Shown here piece by piece: positions 35,443-45,628 of a stretch of 64,000 bases of DNA. The DNA is taken from the NCBI GenBank assembly GCA_023213315.1, contig JAKCPI010026326.1:1-64000 (forward strand), in the 5' to 3' direction. Each line of letters starts with the position of its first letter. Within the stretch, counting starts at the first letter, position 1. Under the pieces are notes generated by a model. It was not told the origin of the DNA and searched no databases. It was given only the letters and a program-made list of their open reading frames with translations. The DNA comes from Euborellia annulipes (Eukaryota > Arthropoda > Insecta > Dermaptera > Anisolabididae). The position numbers and the translations under genes are program-made.

Positions 35443-36283
35443 TGTAACATTTGTTGATGGTCTAGGAAGTATAACAATTATTTTCTTTCTTTCAATGGAT
35501 GCAATTCTAAATCTTACTGGATTTGAGGAATTAATTACCAGTTCATTAATTAATTAAAAAAGCCGCTATTGTGATACATTTTAATAAAAAAAAGTATTTA
35601 TTATTATGTTGTGATAATAAATACGTTAAAGATTATTTCTTCAATTAATCTAAAATTTATCTAATAGAAAAAAAAACAGTAGAATATTAAAAAAACAAAA
35701 AAAAACATTGCTTTGGTAGCTTAGTTTTTAATGAGACATTACAAATTATATTTCTTTATATAGAAAATAATAATATTAAAAAGTGTAAAATTTTATTTTA
35801 CTTTGCATATATATAAAACACATAAATAAGTAGGTTGGAATTTATAATTTAGATCTATCATGTGGTTTGAGTAAAGAACAATCGATGAACTTTAAATTTA
35901 AATTCTGTGGGATATCAGAATTTAGTCTTCTTTGTTCAACACTTATAAATTTGCTCTATTAATTGTTCCCGGTGATTTTTATTTAGAGTCTAAAATAATG
36001 AATTTTTAAGCAATATTTCTTTTATAAAAACAAATCGATTTGACTCGAACCACACATTAGAAGTGGATTTAATTTAGATTTCAACCAAAAAAAAATAAGG
36101 AATTGGTGAATTTTTGATTATTTATTTTTGCCTATATTTTAAAAAATATTTGTCTTTAAAACGTGATGGATTTAGATATATCTATGTGCAAATGTATATA
36201 TATATTTTAAATTATTATTATTATTATGATTAGTGTTTGGATAAATAATTCAAAATATGATACCAAGATAATTGACTTTCATC
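35443..36283. other. AT-rich intergenic stretch, nothing recognised
   Basis: Poly(A)-rich and AT-rich; no supported feature. Confidence 0.4.
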
Positions 36284-36286
36284 TTA

Positions 36287-36557
36287 GGCTTAACGCACAC
36301 CAATTGAGCAAAACGTTTTGCCAAGGCACAACGATTAGGCAAAATGTTTTTGTTTTTAGCATTTTTGCCTAATCGGTGTGCGTTGGCATTTTTTGCTCAA
36401 TGGCAAAACATTTTGTTCAATGATGTCGAAACATGTCCAATTGTGTTTTTTCTTCTTTCTCGCTGTGCGTTGACCCATAGAAAAGCATTGAAAAAACAGT
36501 TTTAGGCAAAACGGTTTTGTTCGAAAACGTTTTTGTTCAATTGGTGTGTGTTCAGCC
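36287..36557. mobile_element. PIF/Harbinger-like MITE
   Basis: TTA duplications (36284-36286, 36558-36560) flank inverted ends ggcttaacgcacaccaattg and caattggtgtgtgttcagcc. The TTA target and G/C-rich terminal sequence fit PIF/Harbinger. Internal gcaaaac repeats recur in both orientations. Confidence 0.7.
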
Positions 36558-36783
36558 TTATTATAAAAAAAAAAAAAATTAAATTTCATTTAAAAGAAAA
36601 AAAAAAAAAAAACAACGAAACAAAAAAATTTTAATTTTATTAATATTTAGAGACATTTTACTGTTATTTTAAAGTATGAATTCTTGTTGGGACCAGATTA
36701 TAAGATTTAATAAATATATATATAAAAAAAAAAGTTTTCTTTTATTTTCAATTTGAAAAATCAGTGAAACCGAAAGCATTCGC

Positions 36784-36975
36784 CCAGTGGCGTATCTAAG
36801 GATGAAGGGGACTGAGGGAGCTACAGTCGGGGGGGGGGGGGGGCCTCCCCCGATATCCTACAAGTGAAAGTAAAAGTTGTAAAATATCTAAAATTTTAGC
36901 AAGTGACGGCGCCAACTTAATCTCCGTGTGGGGGGGGGGGGGGGGTAGGAGTGGGGCAAACTTACCAGCAGGGGG
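36784..36975. repeat. Transposon end fragments with G-runs
   Basis: cagtggcgtatctaagg at 36784 resembles a hAT end. G-runs at 36830-36842 and 36931-36945 resemble the homopolymer runs inside other elements here. No matching right end with a duplication was found. Confidence 0.35.
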
Positions 36976-37444
36976 GAGGCGGAAAATATACATATAGGCA
37001 ATATTAACAGAGAAACAAAAAAAATGGGGGGCATCCAAGGGGGCAGATGTAATAAAAATACTCAATACAAGTGTTCAAAGTCAATTATTATTATTTCACA
37101 GATTACTACTTGGGTAAATCACTAATTATGGGCACCTTAAGGAAATGTGTTGAGTTGTGGAGTACGTAATTCTTATAATTAGGCAGGGAATAAACCCTGG
37201 ATGGTCTGTACTTTCTCAGGGTAGGGAACATGTATGTATGGAATTCCATGTTGATTTTCCCACCAGAGAATAATCTCTGCTCCTGTCGAATAGTTTCCAT
37301 CATCAACACTTGAGAGCGCTTTCATCGTCTTTTTGTTCTCATTGCATTTCTTTTCTTTTATACAGGTTCTATACTCTACATTTTTGCTTTTGTCCACATT
37401 TTGAATTATTTAATAACAATTAAAAATTGTGAATTGTTAAAAAG

Positions 37445-39321
37445 ATGTCATTTATCGGGAAGCAGAAAGACATTTCAAACAATGATGTCAATTATCCTAT
37501 TCATATTGGTAATTTATTTTTATTTTATAACCTCTCATTCTCTTATATCATTTATTTGTGGTAATTAGTTTTCTTTTGAAATTACAAATTCGTACAATTA
37601 TATATTAAATATTAATTAACTTATTTCTCTTTAATTTCGATGTTTTTAATAATAAATTTATCTCTGACATTTGCTATGTATATGCTTTGCAGGATAAACA
37701 TTTGCCGCCATTAAAATAAAATTTCCATATTTGTGTGTAAACATATTCATTCGCATTATCTATGATTCAAATAGGATATGGAAATGCAGGCAGCCAAAAT
37801 GAAAAACACTCTCGAATACTCTGTGAACGTTCAGACGTTATTTGATTGTATCTTCAACTATAAAAACAACGTTTTTAAATATTATAAGAAATTTTAAAAC
37901 CTGTATATATCATCATATTATCTAAATAGAATACATAGAATAAATAATGTCATCTATGTATCATTATACTGACTTAACTCTCTCTCACTAGAACTGTTCA
38001 CTGAAGATGGGTGAATAAATTTTACCCGAAACGTCTGAACGTTCACAGAGTATTCGAGAGTGTTTTTCATTTTGGCTGCCTGCATTTCCATATCCTATTT
38101 ACATATATTTCCAGCCATTAAATATTATTTTATCTATGATTCGCAGTCACATCTTTGTGTTATTCTTATTTAATTTGATTCTTTTTTTATTAGGTCCAGT
38201 CTTTCCATGTATACATTGTAAAACCAACTTTATAAATTTATATTTTCTATGGAAGCATTCTAAAAAATGTCTATCAAACAATATACAAAGAATAAATAAA
38301 AGAAATTTGGATTTCTTCAAAAAAACATCAAAAAAAGGTAAAAGTAAAGCAAATTTTAATACCATTTATTAGCCAAATAATATTTATTCATTTTTATTTT
38401 TGTTCAAGATATTTCATCTTCAGAAAAAGAAGAGACTTTAAAAAAAAAGAAAGAATTTAAGAAAAAAGACGAAAATGAGAAAACTCAGTCAATTTCCAAA
38501 AAGAAAAGTTCCAACTCTTCATTCGCCAACAAAAAATCCAACCGGAAAAACCTGTATGTGAAATTTGTTCTAAACAATTTAATCAAAAATCCGATTTAAG
38601 GCGTCATTTAGTAATCCATTCTGGCCAAAAAGATTATAAATGTGAAATTTGTTCTAAACAATTTAATTACAAATCGAATCTCACCAAACATTTACGTATT
38701 CATTCTGGCCAAAGAGAATATAAATATAAATGTGCAATTTGTTCAAAACAATTTTATCACAAATCTAATCTCGTCCAACATTTACAAATTCATTCTGGCC
38801 AAAAGGATTATAAATGTCTAATTTGTTCTAAAGAATTTAATCAAAAATCGACTCTTGATGTCCATTTACGTATTCATTATGGCCAAAAAGATTATAAATG
38901 TGCAATTTGTTCTAAACAATTTAATACAAAATCGAATCTTGAAATCCATTTACGTATTCATTCTGGCCAAAAAGAATATAAATGTGCAATTTGTTCAAAA
39001 CAATTTTATCACAAATCTAATCTCGTCCAACATTTACGTATTCATTCTGGCCAAAAAGATTATAAATGTCAAATTTGTTCTAAAGAATTTAATCAAAAAT
39101 CGCATCTTAACCTCCATTTACGTATTCATTCTGGCCAAAAAGATTATAAATGTCAAATTTGTTCAAAACAATTTATTCGAAAATCTGATTTAAATCGTCA
39201 TTTAGTTACTCATTCTGGCAAAAAAGAATATAAATGTGCAAATTGTTCTAAACAATTTAGTCACAGATCTAGTCTCATCAGACATTTATCTATTCAATCT
39301 AGAAAAAAATGCAATCGATAG
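37445..39321 (+). CDS. C2H2 zinc-finger protein, nine tandem fingers, apparent frameshift
   Basis: Exons 37445-37508, 38194-38337 and 38409-39321 have matching phase-1 junctions. Exon 2 has an isolated CIHCKTNF...HSKKC half-finger. Exon 3 begins Lys/Ser/Glu-rich, then nine CxxC...HxxxH fingers with the linker HSGQKDYKC or HSGQKEYKC instead of the usual TGEKPYKC. The exon 2 frame is one base out from the finger frame: the lysine-rich frame runs to a stop near 38598, while the finger frame opens after a TGA near 38472. A one-base indel in an A-run, or an acceptor after cag at about 38486, would reconcile them. Finger 9 has Gln in place of its last His. The linker between fingers 2 and 3 has two extra residues. 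Likely a DNA-binding nuclear protein, possibly a pseudogene. Confidence 0.75.
37771..38099. repeat. Fold-back with hammerhead-type motif, zinc-finger gene intron 1
   Basis: Left aggatatggaaatgcaggca, then gccaaaatgaaaaacactct, mirrors right agagtgtttttcattttggc and tgcctgcatttccatatcct almost perfectly. Arms are about 65 bp around 200 bp. Confidence 0.75.
37996..38040 (+). ncRNA. Hammerhead-type ribozyme motif, best-preserved copy
   Basis: GTTCA, CTGAAGA, T, GGGT loop ACCC, GAAACGTC, TGAAC. Stem I GTTCA/TGAAC and stem II GGGT/ACCC pair perfectly. GAAACGTC offers the self-complementary ACGT that could form stem III between two molecules, with C at the predicted cleavage position. Confidence 0.65.
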
Positions 39322-39415
39322 AAAATAATAGAAAATAGAAAATTATGAAATATACTGAAATGTTTACATAAGTAAGAATTTCTCTCTTTACTATTTTTCG
39401 ATGTTATGTTGTATG

Positions 39416-40015
39416 CAGTGGCGGCTCGTGACCGAGACAACTGGGTAGGCGACAAATATATATATAATATATATATATATTACTTACGAAAAATAGAAAA
39501 AAAGAAAGAAAAAAGGGGTATTTATTTATTTTTGTAAATTAAATCTATTCGCCTATCTTTTAATTTAGAAAATAATTCAATAATTTGATCTGTGAAGTTA
39601 TCTTGTTTCGAAATTTGAACTAACAAATCTTCATGAGAAATTGCGCTCTACGGTAACACTTGTCATCGGCTTGGCATAGGCTGCTTAGTTCATCGCCTAA
39701 CCGTTCGACTTATAGCGCTAGCTATCACTGCTGTGCGCATGCGCGACTGTCTAGAAATGTGGGCAGCGGAGTGTGGAGTACAGGCAGTAAATAGGCTAAG
39801 AAAAATATCGCCTTTACTTTATAAATACGGGGTTCTGAAGTGTTTCAAATTTTTTTTTTTTGCAAAATCATATATATTAATTAATAAATATAGTAATTAT
39901 TTTATGAAACTAAATATTTTTAAACTTAATAAATATAAAATTGATAAATATTTTTCATCTGTATATTTATAAGGTAGGCGTCGCCTACCTTGCCTACCCT
40001 AGCGAGCCGCCACTG
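39416..40015. mobile_element. hAT element, 600 bp, perfect 8 bp target duplication
   Basis: gttgtatg at 39408-39415 and 40016-40023 flanks cagtggcggctcg...cgagccgccactg. The interior is AT-rich with taggcg repeats near both ends and no transposase. It lies about 95 bases after the zinc-finger stop codon, probably in the 3' UTR. Confidence 0.85.
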
Positions 40016-40023
40016 GTTGTATG

Positions 40024-41000
40024 TAATGTATCACCTGCTCATAAAAATTGTGTCGTCTATATAATATAAAAAAATAAAAGATTTATGAAAAATTCCTTTT
40101 TTCCTTACCTTGGCATATAATTGTGGCAAATTCTTATTAGAATAGAATAGAATAAAATAGAATTTATTGATGGCCCTGAGAACTATTTGTTCTCTTCAGA
40201 GCCGTAAAGATACAATACTTGGAGTTATTTATCTCCGGTTTTGAAGCGAGTTACTTAATCTAGCAGAGTGGAAGACGAATGAATTCCCATATATAGTTGT
40301 TCTGTGTAAAGCAGTGGTTCCCAACCGGGGTGCCCAACCCAAGCGTACCCTGAGATATTAATATATTATTATTATTTGAAATTCCTATCTGGATCCCCCT
40401 TTATTTACCCGAGGTTCTTTCGTACACTGAGACACACACCTCAAATCCAACCGGCCTCTGGCCGTAACCATCTACTGGCACTCCCCATGAAGTTACAAAA
40501 TTTCCTATCTCTAACTCCTCCTCCTGCTTTCGTCTCTAGCTAGTGAACTAATCCTTATTTCTGGTTTCACCCGGCTCCTTTTATCCAACCTCTTCTATGC
40601 TAGGGAGGATGTCCTAGTTGAGGAGGGACTCCCTCAGCACCGGTGTGTAGCCTACTCCTTTTGAAGAATGCATCACTGAGAGGGAACCTTCTTTACATAT
40701 TGGAGAATTTAGACCTAACGATGGACCAACCAGGAAGAGTTGTGCACGCGTGAGAGGCGTCAAAAGCTTGATGCGCCTGGGGCGGGGGAAGGGAGGGAGC
40801 GCCCCCCTTCCGCCCCACCTGGATACGCTACTGGTCGATCATATGTTAAATCGTGGTTAAATCAAACAGGGTTGAAACATACTGTCATAATACAAAAGAA
40901 CAACACTTGGTTGCCACCTCCATGCCAGGTGATTTATGGCGCGCGCGCCAGCCCCCCCCCCCCCCTTCCCTCACATGAGGCATAAAAAACAGTTAAGAAT
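40024..41000. other. Intergenic with transposon-end fragments
   Basis: 40314 begins cagtggttcccaaccgg, a classic hAT terminal sequence, without an identifiable partner. 40813-40832 has ctggatacgctactgg, inverse in type to 36784. A C-run lies at 40954-40967. No gene recognised. Confidence 0.4.
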
Positions 41001-41004
41001 AAAA

Positions 41005-41085
41005 AAAAAGTGCAGGAGGTGGATTTGAACTCGCGAATTTTGGATACCTATTCTCTATCATTCAAACAACTCTTTCTCATTATTA
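41005..41085 (-). repeat. tRNA-like SINE (family B) spanning the palindrome edge
   Basis: Minus strand: gagaaagagttgtttgaatg (A-box side) then cgcgagttcaaatccacc (B-box-like) and tcctgcac. The large palindrome begins inside it at about 41055. Confidence 0.55.
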
Positions 41086-42827
41086 TTCATTTAATATCAA
41101 TATTGTACATTTCAAAGATTTTATTTTCTCCAAAAGTAATAAAAATATTTAGATTAATATTATATTAAATTCATTTTGACTAAGAAATGAATAATTATTG
41201 TTAAATCAAAAGGCCAAGGTATGGTAGAAAGTGGTTCAAGGTCATGGAAAAGTTAGAGTATAGTTTCAAAAGTCTCCGCAAGATTGCAGCACAAATCAGT
41301 TATCCTTTTCCAAGTCAGCATTATAAGTGTAATTTCAAGTGTGATGTGGAGGACAGCAGGCAGGAAGTTGGCCTCTATTTAATAAAACAGACTCCTTAAA
41401 ACATTAATTAATTAGGCGTAATTAAATTAGCCGAAACGTTTTTACTCACGAGGCTCAACATCTTATCTGTTCATGATGTATGGTGATACGTTCAAGTAAT
41501 TTCAAAAGTCTCCGCAAGATGGCAGCACAAATCAGTTATCCTAATGAAAATAATTTTTTATAAATTCACAAAACCAATGATAATAAATCTTAATAGTACC
41601 AGGAGATTAAAATCAAATAGGAGTGTTCCCAAGTTTTGGCGTACATAGTTTCAAAAGTCTCCGCAAGATGGCAGCACAAATCAGTTATCCTATTGAAAAT
41701 AATAAAAATTTTTTATAAATTCACAAAACCAATGATAATAAATCTTAATAGTACCAGGAGATTAAAATCAAATAGGAGTGTTATCAAGTTTTGGCGCCTG
41801 CACACTCCTATAATATTCTATTCTCCTGTTACCAATATTCAATTATTAATAATTTTAGTCTATTTTTTCAGGCATTAATTATTCTAATAATACACGGACG
41901 GGGCTCAATGAGTTAATAAAATATTAAATAAATATTATTTATAGTAGACAGAGTTGTATGTAAATAATTACCATAAAATTCCATTGTGACCGAATTTTTT
42001 TTTTTTTTTAACCTTTTTCGGTTTGAGAGGCCATTTAAGGGTTATTATAATTTATTCATATAATTTTAAATACAGTAATAATACTACCTATGGCTACCGG
42101 GGGACATTTCAGGCGCTAATTGTTCGGGGTCACCAATCCGAGCTTTCTCTCCACTTGGCATCGCTTAACCGCAACGATTGTTATGACTTGATTTTCTTAG
42201 CCGAAATATTTGACAAAAAAGTTTTTGAATCCTATGAGTAAAAAAATTTGTTTATATTTAGGAGCTTTGAATTTTATTTATAAATTGTAAATATAAAGTA
42301 CCGATGTCTCCACCCCCCCCCCCCCCGCCCCAGTAGGGTCACCGATCCCAAACCTTCGCCGAGTTTGGCATAGCTTAACTGCAAGATTGTGGAGACTGTT
42401 GCTCAACTAGCAAAAGTAAAGTAAATTAACTTTATTTTTATCAGTGCCGTAACAAGGGTATGAAGCGCCTGTGGCAAGTGTCTAACTTGCGCCCCCCCCC
42501 CCCCACCGCATAATCCAGTGTTTCCTAACCTTTTTTTGGCCAAGTTCCTCATTAATGATATATCATTAATCTGTGATAATACCCTGCTCATTTGCTCCTC
42601 TAGATACGTTCTCCAACTCCTGTCAGCGCAATTGGTTAAAATTGTGGCCTTCATGCCAACATAAATAAAAAAAGTTAATTAAAAATTTGTCGAAATTCCC
42701 TAAACATAGGGTTACCAAAATTTATATTCCACAAATCCTTTCTCGTTATAAAGGCAGATAAATGAAATTATAAGTTAGCATTAAAAATAAAAGGAAATTG
42801 ATAATATGATTTAAAAAAAAAAAAAAG

Positions 42828-42920
42828 TGCAGGAGGTAGATTTGAACTCGCGAAGTTTGGATACGTGAGAATGGAAAAAAATGAGGACGAATTAACCACT
42901 TGAGCCACTGTCTGGTTAAT
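42828..42920 (-). repeat. tRNA-derived SINE (family B), left arm
   Basis: Minus strand: gtggctcaagtggttaattc (A box) and gcgagttcaaatctacctcc (B box). Mirrored at 45530-45628. Confidence 0.65.
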
Positions 42921-43847
42921 TTCCATTAAGTAAAATAAGCCATATAAGAAACATGAAATAAAAGAAGTATTAAAACAATTTTAATATTCCACATATGATA
43001 TATCATTTTTCATTACTTTTTATGCAGATTAATAATTTATAATCAAAATTTCAATAGACTTCATAGTTTTCAAATAATTCAATGAGCAAACGTCAGATTG
43101 TTTATGCCTTGATGTAATTAAATCAATAACTCTATCTAACATATGATACATGTCATTAATTCTTGAATTCCCCCTGAATCCAGAGAAGTAAAGCCCTTTT
43201 AATTATATGATCTAATTTGGGAGTTATTGGCGATCAAAGTTAAGCTTATTTTCGACCTTAATGACATCAGCACACTCAATTCTATATTATCGAAAAAGCT
43301 TATTTAGCATTGTCTGATCAAAACCAAATTTTCACCAGAGATTTATAATTAAAAAATAAGTTTTTTTCTAAAGTTTCATTAAGATTGGTAAAGAAATAAA
43401 TAAAATATTGACTATTTTGTAAATTGAGTTTTAGAATTTGGGATCTCAGATCAAGCCTAGACACGGTTCATAGACGGCTCTCTTTACCCATCCGGGATTC
43501 CGAATTGTAAAACTCAATTTACAAAATAGTCAATATCTTATTTATTTCTTTACCAATCTCAATGAAACTTTAGAAAAAAACTCATTTTATAATTATAAAT
43601 CTCTGGTAAAAATTTGGTTTTGATTAGACAATGCTAAATAAGCTTTTTCGATAATATAGAATTGGGTGGTCAGGCCTTTAGGCCCGAGTTTGGCTTAAGT
43701 TTGATCGTCAATAACTCTAAAATTAGATCATATAATTAAAAGGGGTTTAATTATTTGGAATCATGAGAAATTTAAGAATTAATAACATGTGTCATATGTT
43801 ATATAGAGTTTTTGGTTTAATTACATTAAGGCATTCACAATGTGACG

Positions 43848-45347
43848 CAAGGGCGGTCCTAGCCTTACATTTTGGGGGGGTCACTGTTTTTTTTTTTTTT
43901 TTTTATAGTAGAAATAAATGGGCCTGGACCCCAATAAATATATATTAATCAAATATGAGTATCGTTTAAGTCTTAAATGGCCTAAGTTGCCGAAAAGATT
44001 TTGTGAATGGGAGAGTGAGTGGGAAAAAAGTGTATGAATATCAAACTGGTTGGCGAATGGGAAAAGACAGAACATTAAATACTACACAAATAAATGCAAG
44101 CATTGTGACGTCATCGTCAAAAGATGGCTCCAATAGTAAAATAACCTTTTAAATTATATTAAAAAAATTTCAAACAAAAAATTGAAAGCATTTATCAATT
44201 TTTTACAAAACTAACTTTGTAGAGAATATATGGCGTTTCAAAATAAGAATTTTATTTTTTTACAATATTCAATAATAAATTTTTACTTTCATTTATTTAT
44301 AATATAAACATGAGGGAGTGAAATTTTCAGAAGGTCAATATATATAGTTCTGAATGAATTTTTTCAAATCAAGGGAGGAGACTGTGCTCCTTGAGTATGA
44401 TGATTTGCTTGACTCGAGTTAAGCAAATTGCATTATTCACGCACTACCCTCTCCATCGCTCTACCCGTTGTGGTAGGAAGATTTTTGCGTCAATTGACGA
44501 TGGGGATCTGTCCCCATACCCAAGCCAAGGGTGAGCAGAGTAATTCCCCTGGCCACAGGATCCCCTCTGCTCACACCCAATGGCTAGCTCGCAAGTATCA
44601 CTGGATAGCTATGTCCCCGTGCATATGCCGTCACAGTCCGAAAACGCAGGCTAGCCCCTTGGTAAATCATGAGGGGTGTGGGCGAGTACGCGTTTATCCT
44701 ACTCCGACTCACATTCCCGGGGCTTGATTTTGATCCGATGCCCCACAGCCTTGGAGTGACGGGACTCGAGTCCCTGGACCCAAGACTGTGAGGAGGGGAC
44801 CGCGGTCTCCACCCACGGGCCTCTAGCCTGTTTTAATACTCACACAGCGACACTGGCGCATATCCTATGCCCATCCGAGTAGTGAAGGACTCGCTAATTT
44901 ATCATTGAAACATTAATAATTTTACTATAGAAAAAATCGATAAATAGCAAAAAAAATTTGCCAATTGTCTAGAAAATGAAAATGCCAAAGTTTTAGCTAA
45001 ATTGAATAATATTTACTCGAATAGGGATGAAACGATAACACTGAGGAATCGATACTTTTACTCGATATAACCCCCCTGCCCCCCTGTCTACGGCCCTGGC
45101 TATTATATTTAAAAAAAAAAAATAATAATAGAGAATAGAGTTTAAAAAATATCTCAGTTTGGAAGCAAAAATTATAGCAATAAATATATATTAATCAAAT
45201 ATGAGTATCGTTTAAGTCTTAAATGGCCTAAGTTGCCGAAAAGATTGTGTGAATGGGAGAGTGAGTGGGAAAAAGTGTATGTTAAAAAAAAGATTTTGGG
45301 GGGGGGGGGTCACGACCCCCTTGACCCCCCCTCTGGGACCGCCCTTG
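43848..45347. mobile_element. 1.5 kb hAT-like element inside the palindrome
   Basis: atgtgacg at 43840-43847 and 45348-45355 is a perfect 8 bp duplication. Termini are caagggcggtcc and ggaccgcccttg, followed by G/C-runs. Same terminal family as 22883 and 31240. Inside are two direct SINE A tail copies (43920-44040, 45175-45285) and a GC-rich segment at about 44430-44900. No transposase. Confidence 0.85.
44430..44900. other. GC-rich segment carried by the hAT-like element
   Basis: Much richer in G+C than the surrounding AT-rich DNA, with a 99-codon plus frame of no recognisable domain. On the minus strand GGGACTCGAGTCCC near 44762-44775 resembles a tRNA T-arm/B box, so part of it may be tRNA-derived. 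Origin unknown. Confidence 0.4.
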
Positions 45348-45529
45348 ATGTGACGTTTGCCCATTGAATAATTTGAAAACTATGGATCCTAAGGAAATTT
45401 TGATTATAAATTATTAATCTGCATAAAAAGTAATGAAAAATGATATATCATATGTGGAATATTAAAATTGTTTTAATACTTCTTTTATTTCATGTTTCTT
45501 ATATGGCTTATTTTACTTAATGGAATTTA

Positions 45530-45628
45530 ACCAAACAGTGGCTCAAGTGGTTAATTCGTCCTTAATTTTTTCCATTCTCACGTATCCAAACTTCGCGAGT
45601 TCAAATCTACCTCCTGCACTTTTTTTTT
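45530..45628 (+). repeat. tRNA-derived SINE (family B), right arm
   Basis: cagtggctcaagtggttaat and cgcgagttcaaatctacctc, then poly(T). Inverse partner of 42828-42920. Confidence 0.65.

Noticed and set aside
36784..40832. A 4 kb hAT element enclosing the zinc-finger gene
   Set aside because: The two ends (cagtggcgtatc and gatacgctactg) are similar, but the flanking 8 bases do not match, and other elements lie between. They are probably separate fragments.
44428..44727. 99-codon plus-strand frame as a gene
   Set aside because: No domain, within a mobile element, and explained by high GC content.
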